Source of the DNA: Geodermatophilus ruber
GTDB lineage: Bacteria; Actinomycetota; Actinomycetes; Mycobacteriales; Geodermatophilaceae
Assembly (NCBI RefSeq): GCF_900114385.1
Contig: NZ_FOSW01000008.1
Coordinates: 124,001 to 188,000, forward strand
Reading direction: 5' to 3'
Length of the DNA stretch: 64,000 nt
A program made the translations under genes and the position numbers. Below are positions 1 through 7,240 of this stretch, piece by piece (within the stretch, counting starts at the first letter, position 1; every line of letters begins with the position of its first letter). Below the pieces are notes generated by a model that was not told the origin of the DNA, ran no database searches, and saw only the letters and a program-made list of their open reading frames with translations.

Positions 1-220
1 CCGTCGGGTCTGGGACTTCATCCCCTACGTCGGCGACGTGTGGGTGCCCTTCGTCTTCCACTTCGACTTCGTCGACACCGCCACCGGCGCGGCCGTCCTG
101 GTCAGCGAGCGGCAGAAGGCCATCCGCGACCGCTATGCCGTGACGGTGCCCGACCCCCGCCTGGACTTCCGCGTCGCGGCGTCCATGGCCGTGGCGCTGG
201 ACGCCCTGCAGAGCCGCTGA
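1..220 (+). CDS. LURP-one/scramblase-related protein, 3' end only
   Basis: The gene enters from the left edge, so only about 72 C-terminal residues are visible, read in the frame that begins at base 2 and ending at TGA 218-220. The visible part (RVWDFIPYVGDVWVPFVFHF, then a IRDRYAVTVPDPRLDFRVAA helix and ALDALQSR) resembles the C-terminal end of the tubby-fold LURP-one/phospholipid-scramblase-related proteins of actinobacteria. In these the last strands wrap a hydrophobic helix, and the biochemical role is mostly unknown. No start, upstream neighbour or promoter can be seen. The family call rests on the tail only and is moderate. Confidence 0.55.
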   Translation, partial: RRVWDFIPYVGDVWVPFVFHFDFVDTATGAAVLVSERQKAIRDRYAVTVPDPRLDFRVAASMAVALDALQSR

Positions 221-613
221 CCCCGGCGAGGAGGGGGGCACCGGCTGTCGACCGGTAGCCGCCACCCGACCATGCGCTGGCCTCCCCGCACACAGGATCC
301 CCAGGACGACGTCGACTCCGGCGCAGCAGCACTCCTCCACATCGCCGCCCACGTAGGTCCCGTCGGCAGCGCCGTGTCCGGCCTCGCGGCCGGCATCCGG
401 GGGGTGCCTGCACCCGCATGTCGTCGGCGCACTCGCCGACTGTGCGTGGGGCCTTGACGACTGTGATGCACGTCCCTAGCCTTTGACTCAGTGAGACGCC
501 ATTCCGTTCAGCGGAACCACCTCACATGCATTGTGTCCTAACCGCAATACGGCGGGCTCTGTCACTCCCGGCATGGGAACGGCCTGTCGAACCACATCAA
601 GGGAGATGCCTCC
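221..613. other. 393-bp intergenic region with candidate promoter and operator
   Basis: No convincing gene lies here. A 61-codon + reading frame (272-457) has no ribosome site and no family resemblance. The right half carries TTGACT at 483-488 and the palindrome at 501-517 described separately; the mycofactocin-type SDR begins at 614 behind an AAGGGAGA ribosome site at about 599-606. Confidence 0.5.
501..517. promoter_or_regulatory. IclR-type operator candidate (site 1)
   Basis: The sequence ATTCCGTTCAGCGGAAC holds the inverted repeat TTCCG-n5-CGGAA. It matches the site at 3569-3585 almost base for base (shared core CGTTCAGC) and has the same architecture as the sites at 9610-9645. This 5-5-5 palindrome layout is common for IclR-family regulators, and an IclR gene lies at 8450. 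Binding by that protein is inferred. Confidence 0.55.
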
Positions 614-1444
614 ATGGGACGTGTCGAGGGCAAGGTTGCATTCATCACCGGGGCGGCTCGCGGGCAGGGGCGGTCTCACGCGGTGCGGCTGGCCCAGGAG
701 GGCGCCGACATCATCGCCGTCGACTTCTGCACCCAGATCGACACCGCCCCGTACGACCTGGCGACCCCTGAGGACCTGGCGCAGACGGTCAAGGAGATCG
801 AGGCGCTCGATCGGCGGGTCGTCGCGGTCCAGGCCGACGTGCGGGACTACGGCGCGCTGAAGGCCGCGCTCGAGCAGGGCGTCGCCGAGCTCGGCAAGGT
901 CGACATCGTCGTCGGAAACGCGGGAATCCTCAGCCTCGGTCGGGCGCACGAGCTCACCGAGCAGGAGTGGCAGGACATGCTGGACATCAACCTCACGGGC
1001 GTCTGGCACACCGTGAAGGCCGCCATCCCGCACATGCTCGAGGCCGACAACGGCGGGTCGATCATCCTGACCAGCTCCACCGCCGGCACCAAGGGGCTCG
1101 GCAACGCGGCCCACTACGTCGCCGCCAAGCACGGTGTCGTCGGCATCATGAAGACGCTCGCCGTCGAGCTGGGGCCGCACAACATCCGCGTGAACACGGT
1201 GCACCCCACCCAGGTGAACACGCCGCTGATCTTCCACAAGCCGCTGTACAAGGCGTTCCGGCCCGACCTCGAGGACCCGACGCTGGAGGACTTCATCCCG
1301 CCGTCGATCGGGATCAACCTCATCCCGGTTCCGTGGATCGAGTCCGTCGACGTCAGCAACGCGGTGCTGTTCCTCGCCTCCGACGAGGCGCGTTACGTCA
1401 CCGGCACCGAGCTGCGCATCGACGCCGGAGCCCTCACCAAGTAG
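614..1444 (+). CDS. mycofactocin-type SDR family oxidoreductase
   Basis: A 276-residue short-chain dehydrogenase. The N-terminal nucleotide site is TGAARGQG (about residues 13-20), followed by AVDFCTQ and an insertion of about 20 residues before the VQADVRD segment. The catalytic Tyr and Lys lie in YVAAKHG. The GAARGQGRSHAVRLA signature plus the inserted segment is the hallmark of mycofactocin-coupled SDRs, which keep a non-exchanging NAD and pass electrons to the redox peptide mycofactocin; the maturation genes are not in this window. The start is ATG 614 behind AAGGGAGA. It heads a unit with the aldo/keto reductase and a second SDR. A role as alcohol or aldose dehydrogenase on the sugar handled by this locus is inferred. 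Confidence 0.85.
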   Translation: MGRVEGKVAFITGAARGQGRSHAVRLAQEGADIIAVDFCTQIDTAPYDLATPEDLAQTVKEIEALDRRVVAVQADVRDYGALKAALEQGVAELGKVDIVVGNAGILSLGRAHELTEQEWQDMLDINLTGVWHTVKAAIPHMLEADNGGSIILTSSTAGTKGLGNAAHYVAAKHGVVGIMKTLAVELGPHNIRVNTVHPTQVNTPLIFHKPLYKAFRPDLEDPTLEDFIPPSIGINLIPVPWIESVDVSNAVLFLASDEARYVTGTELRIDAGALTK

Positions 1445-1555
1445 TCCGCCGGGATGGTGACCGAGGCCAGGGATGGGTCGCGATCGACTGCGCGTCCCGC
1501 GACCCATCCCTCAGTCCGGCCGGCGGTGCGGCCCCCACATCTCAAGGAGACAGGC

Positions 1556-2527
1556 ATGCAGACGCGTCCGCTCGGTCGGACCGGCGTGGAGCTGACGGTC
1601 CTCGGCATGGGCACCTGGGCGATCGGGGCGGGCAAGCGCCGCACCTCGAACCTGGGTCCGGTGGATGACGAGGAGTCGGTCGCCGCCATCCACCGCGCGC
1701 TGGATCTGGGGATCAACTGGATCGACACCGCGGCCTACTACGGCTTCGGGCACGCCGAGCGCATCGTCGCCCGGGCGCTGCGCGGCCTGCGGGAGCGGCC
1801 GCTGGTCTTCACCAAATGCGGGCTCGTGCCGAGCGAGGTCGCCGACTTCGAGAACCGCATCACCGCCGCCTCGATTCGCGAGGAGGCGGAGGCCAGCCTG
1901 GCCCGGCTGGAGACCGACGTCCTGGATCTGCTGATGATCCACTGGCCGATCCCCGACGACGACATCGAGGAGGGGTGGAGCGCGCTGGCCGACCTCAAGG
2001 CGGCGGGCAAGGTCCGCTTCATCGGCGTCTCGAACTTCTCGGCCTCCCAGATGGCGCGGTGCGAGCTGGTCGCGCCGATCGACGCGATCCAGCCCGAGTA
2101 CTCGCTCGTCGACCGGACCGCGGAGGAGGAGGTGTTGCCCTACGCCGAGAAGGTCGGCATCGGGACAGTCACCTACTCGCCGCTCAAGCACGGCCTGCTC
2201 AGCGGCAGCATGACCCGCGAACGCGTCGCTGCGTTGACCCCCTCCGACTGGCGGCGCGGGCACGAGCAGTACACCGAGCCGAAGCTGTCCGAGAACCTCC
2301 GACTCGTCGACGCGCTCCGCGAGGTCGCCGGCCGGCACGGGTGCACGGTCTCGGAGGTAGCGATCGCCTGGGTGCTCCGCCGTCCGGCCGTGACCAGCGC
2401 CATCGTCGGTCCCCGGCGACCGGAGCAGCTCGGCGACCTGGTGGGCGCGGCGGACCTGCAGCTGCGCGACGAGGACCTGGCCACCATTGAGGCCCGTCTG
2501 GGCATCGCCCCGGGTGCGTTCCGGTGA
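1556..2527 (+). CDS. aldo/keto reductase
   Basis: A 323-residue NADPH-type TIM-barrel oxidoreductase beginning RPLGRTGVELTVLGMGTWAI. All four catalytic residues are visible: Asp and Tyr in WIDTAAYYGFG, Lys in VFTKCGLV and His in LLMIHWP. The cofactor end shows RRPEQLGDLVGA. The reading frame extends upstream to 1454, but ATG 1556 is preferred because AAGGAGA lies just before it and the family begins here. It follows the mycofactocin SDR by 111 bases and overlaps the next SDR by 4 bases, so the two are probably translationally coupled. The likely job is reduction or oxidation of a sugar aldehyde or ketone; the substrate cannot be read from sequence. Confidence 0.88.
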   Translation: MQTRPLGRTGVELTVLGMGTWAIGAGKRRTSNLGPVDDEESVAAIHRALDLGINWIDTAAYYGFGHAERIVARALRGLRERPLVFTKCGLVPSEVADFENRITAASIREEAEASLARLETDVLDLLMIHWPIPDDDIEEGWSALADLKAAGKVRFIGVSNFSASQMARCELVAPIDAIQPEYSLVDRTAEEEVLPYAEKVGIGTVTYSPLKHGLLSGSMTRERVAALTPSDWRRGHEQYTEPKLSENLRLVDALREVAGRHGCTVSEVAIAWVLRRPAVTSAIVGPRRPEQLGDLVGAADLQLRDEDLATIEARLGIAPGAFR

Positions 2528-3363
2528 AGGCCTGGTTCATCACCGGGGCCTCCCGCGGTCTGGGGCGCGCCTTCACCGAGGCTGCCCTGGGCCGGGGGGA
2601 CCTGGTGGCCGGGGTGGCGCGCGATGTGGGTCCGCTGAAGGACCTCGTGGACCGGTACGCCGGAGCCTTCATGCCGGTGCAGCTCGACGTGACCGCCCGC
2701 GCGGACGTGCTGCTCGCCGTCGACCGGGTGCACGAGGTGTTCGGTCGCCTGGACGTCGTCGTCAACAACGCCGGCCACGGGGTCCTCGGCGCCATCGAGG
2801 AGGCGGGTGAGGCGGAGACGCGTGGGCTCCTGGACGCGAACCTGCTGGGCCCGATGTGGGTGGTGCAGGCTGCTCTGCCCTATCTGAGAGCGCAGGGCAG
2901 CGGGCACATCGTGCAGGTCTCGAGCATCGCCGGCGTCGCCGCCTTCCCCATGGTGGGGCTCTACTGCATGAGCAAGTGGGCCCTCGAGGCCATGAGCGAG
3001 AGCTTGGCCGAGGAGGTCCGGCCCTTCGGTATCGACGTGACGCTGCTCGAACCGGGAGCCATGCGCACCGACTGGGCGCACACGTCGATGCGCCGTGTCG
3101 CGACGACTCTCGATGCGTACGCGGACGCCTGGGACGCCAGGTTGGAGGCCATGTCCTCGGAGTTCGACCGGCAGCAGCCGGGCGATCCGGCCCGTGCCGC
3201 CGACCTGCTCCTGGAGATCGTCGACCACGCCTCGCCGCCGCGGCGGGTGCTGATGGGCTCTGGAGCGTTCGACCTGGCCGTCGATCGCCACCGGTCGACC
3301 TTGGCCGAGTGGACGGCGTGGGAGCGGTCCTCCCGAGGCGTGGATTTCCCGCCGGCCGACTGA
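2524..3363 (+). CDS. SDR family NAD(P)-dependent oxidoreductase
   Basis: A 279-residue classical short-chain dehydrogenase. The Rossmann glycine motif is ITGASRGLGRAF (residues 6-17), then NNAGHG and catalytic YCMSKW. The start is GTG 2524, overlapping the stop of the aldo/keto reductase (GTGA), which fixes the start. The C-terminal part is longer than in the shortest SDRs and resembles the oxidoreductases often named after retinol or estradiol dehydrogenases. It is the last gene of the first unit and is followed by a hairpin at 3373-3396. Substrate unknown. Confidence 0.85.
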   Translation: MKAWFITGASRGLGRAFTEAALGRGDLVAGVARDVGPLKDLVDRYAGAFMPVQLDVTARADVLLAVDRVHEVFGRLDVVVNNAGHGVLGAIEEAGEAETRGLLDANLLGPMWVVQAALPYLRAQGSGHIVQVSSIAGVAAFPMVGLYCMSKWALEAMSESLAEEVRPFGIDVTLLEPGAMRTDWAHTSMRRVATTLDAYADAWDARLEAMSSEFDRQQPGDPARAADLLLEIVDHASPPRRVLMGSGAFDLAVDRHRSTLAEWTAWERSSRGVDFPPAD

Positions 3364-3372
3364 GCCCATGAA

Positions 3373-3396
3373 GCGGGGGAGCGGTTCTGCTCCCGC
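3373..3396 (+). terminator. hairpin after the first SDR unit
   Basis: GGGAGC (3377-3382) pairs with GCTCCC (3389-3394) around a six-base loop, with flanking GC able to extend the stem across a bulged G. It sits 10 bases past the stop at 3363. There is no T-run, as is usual for GC-rich actinobacteria. Confidence 0.5.
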
Positions 3397-3507
3397 GTGC
3401 ACGCAGGTCCTGACGCCCGGGGGCGGTGCCCGCCCCCGGGCTGGACGTGCTTCCACGTCGTGCCTGCTCAGGGCCCTGCTCCGGGCGGGACAACTTCCTC
3501 CCGGGGT

Positions 3508-3535
3508 TTCCGGTCACGTCTTGACGTGACCGGAA
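3508..3535. promoter_or_regulatory. perfect 28-base palindrome over a -35 element
   Basis: The arm TTCCGGTCACGTC (3508-3520) is mirrored exactly by GACGTGACCGGAA (3523-3535) around a TT centre. The -35-like TTGACG (3521-3526) lies inside the palindrome, so a bound dimer would block polymerase. Its outer ends (TTCCG and CGGAA) echo the IclR-type half sites nearby, but the spacing is different. The cognate regulator is unknown. Confidence 0.6.
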
Positions 3536-3550
3536 CCACTCTGCAAGCAT
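3521..3550 (+). promoter_or_regulatory. promoter candidate for the ADC-family gene
   Basis: TTGACG (3521-3526) and AAGCAT (3545-3550) are separated by 18 bases. The predicted transcript start is near 3557, just before the operator at 3569-3585. The -10 is a weak match to TANNNT. Confidence 0.4.
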
Positions 3551-3568
3551 TCAATCCACCGAGACAGC

Positions 3569-3585
3569 GTTTCGTTCAGCAGAAC
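3569..3585. promoter_or_regulatory. IclR-type operator candidate (site 2)
   Basis: GTTTCGTTCAGCAGAAC: TTTCG-n5-CAGAA, sharing CGTTCAGC with site 1 at 501-517. It lies about 12 bases downstream of the predicted transcript start, a position suited to repression. Assignment to the IclR protein encoded at 8450 is inferred. Confidence 0.55.
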
Positions 3586-3698
3586 AAGCGGTGGACGGTA
3601 CCCCGGAGGGGCCGCGCCTCGCGTCTCGATCGGATCGGCTCCGTGCCGAGGTAAGTCACCCCAGCGGCACCTGCCGCAGATGCAGTGAGGAGAAAGAC

Positions 3699-4517
3699 AT
3701 GGTTCAGAAGCAGGCAGAGGTGTGCCGCAACTTCGAGCTGGACTGGCTCGCCTGCGCGCAGGGCGAGGACGAGACGGGTCAGATCGACGCCGACTACATC
3801 GTTCTCCGCGCGAAGGGCGACATCGAGCAGCTCCGCAAGCTCGTTCCCGCTCCCCTGGAGGCCACCGACGAGGTGATCATCTACATGGGGTGGTTCAAGG
3901 AGACCCAGAAGGAGGGGAAGACCACCTGGGCGTGGCCGTTCCACGAGTGGGGCATCGGTGTCGTCTCCCAGCTCCCGGGCCGGCCGGAGACCAAGGGCAA
4001 CTTCCTCGTGCAGCTCTACGTCGACGACGACCTCGTGCTGGTGCACGGCCGCGAGGTCTGGGGTTACCCGAAGAAGATCGGCGAGATGGAGATCTCGCCG
4101 AAGACCACCGACGGTGACTCGGACAGCTACGAGTACACGGTGAGCCGGCGCGGCACCAAGCTCATCTCCGCCCGGGTCGAGAACCTCCAGCCGATCGAGG
4201 CCTCGGAGTTCCCCTTCTTCGGCCGGACGCACGCCATCTGCTTCCGCCAGGTGCCGTCGCCGGACAGCGTCGCCGTCGAGAAGCAGCAGCTGGTCTTCGT
4301 CCAGCTCGACTTCGACACGACCGACGCCAAGAAGGGAACCGGGGAGATCACCCTCACCGACGGCCCGTTCGACCAGCTGCCGATCGGCCCGCTGACCGAC
4401 ATCGAGGCCTTCTTCGGCCGGTCGGCCTTCAACCACCGAGGCATCAACAACCTGGTGGTGGACGCCGAGGAGCTCGCCCGCCCGCTCGACGTGAGCAAGG
4501 CCGGCAAGAGCTCCTGA
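3699..4517 (+). CDS. acetoacetate decarboxylase family protein
   Basis: A 272-residue protein of the acetoacetate-decarboxylase fold. The key segment is GREVWGYPKKIGEME (about residues 112-126). Its paired lysines match the Schiff-base lysine and its neighbour in acetoacetate decarboxylases, and the following Glu is also typical. Members of this superfamily include true decarboxylases but also Schiff-base aldolase-dehydratases, so the reaction is open. The start ATG 3699 follows GAGGAGAAAG; an in-frame upstream frame from 3591 would swallow the promoter region and is rejected. It is followed by a strong hairpin at 4526. The surrounding sugar-acid enzymes suggest it acts on a keto acid made in the same pathway. 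Confidence 0.82.
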   Translation: MVQKQAEVCRNFELDWLACAQGEDETGQIDADYIVLRAKGDIEQLRKLVPAPLEATDEVIIYMGWFKETQKEGKTTWAWPFHEWGIGVVSQLPGRPETKGNFLVQLYVDDDLVLVHGREVWGYPKKIGEMEISPKTTDGDSDSYEYTVSRRGTKLISARVENLQPIEASEFPFFGRTHAICFRQVPSPDSVAVEKQQLVFVQLDFDTTDAKKGTGEITLTDGPFDQLPIGPLTDIEAFFGRSAFNHRGINNLVVDAEELARPLDVSKAGKSS

Positions 4518-4525
4518 TCGCCAGT

Positions 4526-4568
4526 GCTCGCCGGCGGGGGCTGCGTCCGAGAGCCCCTGCCGGCGAGC
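4526..4568 (+). terminator. strong hairpin after the ADC-family gene
   Basis: A 17-base arm (4526-4542, beginning GCTCGCCGGC) pairs with 4552-4568 (ending GCCGGCGAGC) around a nine-base loop, with a single G-U pair. It starts nine bases after the stop at 4517. It should end or strongly weaken transcription before the next SDR gene. Confidence 0.7.
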
Positions 4569-4625
4569 CGCCCACTCCGGTCAGCGCACCGGGTCGAGAC
4601 CTCCGTGGAAGGCAGTGCTGAGGAC

Positions 4626-5384
4626 ATGAAGTTGAGCGGGAAGGCGTGCATCGTGACCGGGGGAGCGTCCGGCATCGGTCGCGCCACGGCGGTCGCTTTC
4701 GCGCGCGAGGGCGCCCGGGTCACCGTGGCGGACTTCAACGCCGCCGGCGGCGAGGAGACCGTCGAGACCATCCGGGCGCACGGCGGTGAGGCGGTCTTCG
4801 TCAAGAGCGACGTCGCGCAGGAGGACGACTGTCGCCAGGTGGTCGAGGCCACCGTCGACGCGTTCGGCCGGCTCGACGTCCTCTTCAACAACGCCGGCAT
4901 CAACCCCATGGAGGGCAGCGTCGTCGACATGAGCGTGGAGGACTGGCGACGGGTCCTCTCGGTCAACGTCGACAGCATCTTCTTCTGCTCGCGCTTCGCG
5001 ATCCCGGAGATGCGCCGCACCGGCGGCGGCCGGATCATCAACACCGCCTCCCCGGCCTCGTTCAAGGGATGGCCCGGCAACGCCGCCTACATCACCTCCA
5101 AGGGCGCCGTCCTGTCGCTCACCCGGGCGATGGCGATGGACCTGGCCAAGGACGGCATCAGGGTCAACGCCCTCGTCCCCGGCCTGATCATGACCGGCAT
5201 CGGCCAGGACTTCCTCGCGGCGCAGGCCGATCCCGCGGCGGTCGCCGCGAGCAACCCGATGAGCCGCCCGGGCGAGCCCGAGGAGGTGGCCCCGATGGTG
5301 GTCTACCTTGCGTCGGACGAGTGCACCTTCTCCACCGGAGCTCCCTTCTTCGTCGACGGCGGCGAGCTCTCCGGCGTCGCCTGA
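4626..5384 (+). CDS. SDR family oxidoreductase
   Basis: A 252-residue classical SDR: VTGGASGIGRATA (residues 10-22), NNAGIN, catalytic Ser region NTASPAS, and YITSKGA with the Tyr-Lys pair. The C-terminal substrate loop ends FSTGAPFFVDGGELSGVA, typical of glucose-1-dehydrogenase or 3-oxoacyl-reductase-like members. ATG 4626 is chosen because it matches the family N-terminus (MKLSGKACIVTG) and a GAGGAC lies just upstream; the longer frame from 4524 has no ribosome site. It sits alone between two hairpins (4526 and 5392). A sugar dehydrogenase role is likely but not proven. Confidence 0.85.
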   Translation: MKLSGKACIVTGGASGIGRATAVAFAREGARVTVADFNAAGGEETVETIRAHGGEAVFVKSDVAQEDDCRQVVEATVDAFGRLDVLFNNAGINPMEGSVVDMSVEDWRRVLSVNVDSIFFCSRFAIPEMRRTGGGRIINTASPASFKGWPGNAAYITSKGAVLSLTRAMAMDLAKDGIRVNALVPGLIMTGIGQDFLAAQADPAAVAASNPMSRPGEPEEVAPMVVYLASDECTFSTGAPFFVDGGELSGVA

Positions 5385-5391
5385 TCCCGGC

Positions 5392-5424
5392 CCCGCGCGA
5401 CCGCCGGGCCGGCGGTCGCGCGGG
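5392..5424 (+). terminator. perfect 14-bp hairpin after the SDR gene
   Basis: CCCGCGCGACCGCC (5392-5405) is mirrored exactly by GGCGGTCGCGCGGG (5411-5424) around GGGCC. It begins seven bases after the stop at 5384. There is no T-run. Confidence 0.65.
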
Positions 5425-5615
5425 CCCGGTGCCCCCCCTTGTCGACCGCCCGCGGGCGCCCCTGCGCAGCCGCCGGCGGTCCCTGCCGCGCCGATCCAGC
5501 GCGGTTTCTCGCTCCGCCCCCGGTGCGCGCGCCGTCACGAGGAGGGCGGACGCCGAGTGCCAGGAGATCGCGCGAGGCCGGTCGGCCCTCGCGGTACCGG
5601 AAGGAACGACGCACG

Positions 5616-6521
5616 ATGACAAGCCACCCAGGAGACGGTCTCGCCGACCTCGTGGAGCCGGGCGCCGCGGTTGTACGCGTGGCGAAGGACTGCATCTTCA
5701 CCGAGGGCCCGGTCTGGCTGCCCGACGGCTCCCTCCTCTTCAGCGACATCCCGGCGAACCGGCTGATGCGCTGGCACCCGGACGAGGGGCAGAGCGTGCT
5801 GCGCGAGCCCAACGCCAAGGGCAACGGCATGACGCTCGACAACGCGGGCCGGCTGGTCGTGTGCGAGCACGCCACCAGCACGGTCACCCGGGGGACCCCG
5901 GGGGGCGAGCGGACGCCGATCGCCTCGCACTGGCAGGGCAGGGAGCTCAACAGCCCCAACGACGTCATCGTCGCGTCGGACGGGTCCGTGATCTTCACCG
6001 ACCCGACCTTCGGCCGGCTCATGGAGTCCGTCGGCGTGGTCCGCAACGTCGAGCAGGACATCCAGGGCGTGTACCGGGTCCCCGCCGATGGTGGCGACCT
6101 CGAGCTGCTCGTCGATGACATGGCGCAGCCCAACGGACTCTGCCTCTCCCGGGACGAGTCCCTGCTCTACGTCGGCGACACGGCGCGGGCCCACATCCGC
6201 GTCTTCGAGATGACCGGCGCGCGCCCGCTGGGCCGGGGACGGGTCTTCGCCGAGGGCATCACCGAGACCGCCGCCGGCGACGACGGCTACGTCGACGGCA
6301 TGAAGCTCGACGAGCGCGGGAACGTCTACGTCACCGGCCCCGGCGGCGTCTGGGTCTACGCACCCGATGGCGCCCGGCTGGGCACCATCGAGGTGCCCGA
6401 GCAGGTCGCCAACCTCAACTGGGGTGACGCCGATTGGCGCTCGCTCTACCTGACGGCCAACACGTCGGTGTACCGGATCCGGATGCAGGTCGCCGGTCAC
6501 CGCCTCGGATACATGCGATGA
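5616..6521 (+). CDS. SMP-30/gluconolactonase family lactonase
   Basis: A 301-residue six-bladed beta-propeller of the SMP-30/gluconolactonase/LRE family, which hydrolyses sugar lactones to aldonic acids with one divalent metal. Metal-site motifs are in place: Glu in FTEGPVW near the start, Asn in ELNSPNDV, Asn in MAQPNGLCLS and Asp in GYVDGMKLDE. No signal peptide, so cytoplasmic. ATG 5616 follows GGAAGGA; upstream in-frame codons lie in the 231-base intergenic gap and are not supported. It overlaps the aldolase gene by four bases (ATGA), so lactonase, aldolase and kinase form one unit. It supplies the lactone-to-acid step after sugar oxidation by an SDR. Confidence 0.85.
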   Translation: MTSHPGDGLADLVEPGAAVVRVAKDCIFTEGPVWLPDGSLLFSDIPANRLMRWHPDEGQSVLREPNAKGNGMTLDNAGRLVVCEHATSTVTRGTPGGERTPIASHWQGRELNSPNDVIVASDGSVIFTDPTFGRLMESVGVVRNVEQDIQGVYRVPADGGDLELLVDDMAQPNGLCLSRDESLLYVGDTARAHIRVFEMTGARPLGRGRVFAEGITETAAGDDGYVDGMKLDERGNVYVTGPGGVWVYAPDGARLGTIEVPEQVANLNWGDADWRSLYLTANTSVYRIRMQVAGHRLGYMR

Positions 6522-7240
6522 CGCCGGTGGATGCGGCCGTGCTCACCGGCACGACCGCCGCGGGCGGCCCCCGCGCGGCCACGTCGGACGTCGTGGTGGA
6601 CCGCCTCGCCGAGCTCCGGGTGGTCCCGGTGGCGGTCGTCCACGAGGTCGCCCACGCCGAGCCGCTCGCGCAGGCACTCGTCGCGGGCGGCCTGCCCTGC
6701 GTCGAGGTGACGATGCGCACGAAGCATGCAGAGCGCGTGCTGGCGCGGATGGCGGAGACATCCAGCCTGCTCGTGGGCGCGGGGACGGTCGTGCGGCCGG
6801 AGCAGGTCGACCGGGTCGTCGCGGCCGGCGCCCGGTTCGTCGTCACGCCGGGGTTCAGCCCGTCGGTCGTCGCGGTGTGCCGGGAGGCCGGCGTCCCGGT
6901 GATCCCGGGGGTGGCCACCGCCACCGAGATCGTGATGGCGCTCGACGCCGGTCTCGACGTGGTGAAATTCTTCCCCGCCGAGGCGGCAGGCGGTCTGAAG
7001 GCGCTGTCCGCCCTGAGCGACCCGTTCGCCTCGATCAGGTTCATCCCCACCGGTGGGGTCGACCTCCAGAACATCGACAGCTATCTCGGGCACCGCGCCG
7101 TGCTGGCCGTGGGCGGCACGTGGATCACCGCCCCCGCGCTGCTGGCCGCCGGCGACTTCGCCGCCGTCGAGCAACGGACGCGCGAGGCCGCTCTCCGCGT
7201 CGCTTCCCTTCCCTCCGCTGACGAGTCAGGAAAGGCCTGA
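6518..7240 (+). CDS. eda: KDPG/KHG aldolase family protein (bifunctional type)
   Basis: A 240-residue class I aldolase that cleaves 2-keto-3-deoxy-6-phospho sugar acids to pyruvate and glyceraldehyde 3-phosphate. Visible catalytic features are the Glu of VEVTMRT, the GAGTV segment, the Schiff-base Lys in DVVKFFPAE and the phosphate loop IPTGGV. The N-terminus is about 25 residues longer than in compact members. ATG 6518 overlaps the lactonase stop, and the next start overlaps this gene's stop (TGATG). The kinase that would make its substrate is the next gene, so this is the last step of a KDG-type route. Confidence 0.88.
   Translation: MTPVDAAVLTGTTAAGGPRAATSDVVVDRLAELRVVPVAVVHEVAHAEPLAQALVAGGLPCVEVTMRTKHAERVLARMAETSSLLVGAGTVVRPEQVDRVVAAGARFVVTPGFSPSVVAVCREAGVPVIPGVATATEIVMALDAGLDVVKFFPAEAAGGLKALSALSDPFASIRFIPTGGVDLQNIDSYLGHRAVLAVGGTWITAPALLAAGDFAAVEQRTREAALRVASLPSADESGKA

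Larger units (their letters stand above)
3364..3698. other. 335-bp intergenic region before the ADC-family gene
   Basis: It holds, in order, the hairpin at 3373-3396, a perfect 28-base palindrome (3508-3535), promoter-like hexamers (3521-3550) and an IclR-type palindrome (3569-3585). No open frame here looks like a gene. This is the densest regulatory stretch of the sugar locus. Confidence 0.6.

Noticed and set aside
272-457. Possible 61-residue protein left of the first SDR
   Set aside because: No ribosome site, no family likeness and a composition like non-coding GC-rich DNA.
483-488. TTGACT as the -35 of the first SDR gene
   Set aside because: At the expected distance the operator sequence GTTCAG is found and no -10 can be drawn, so the promoter position is left open.
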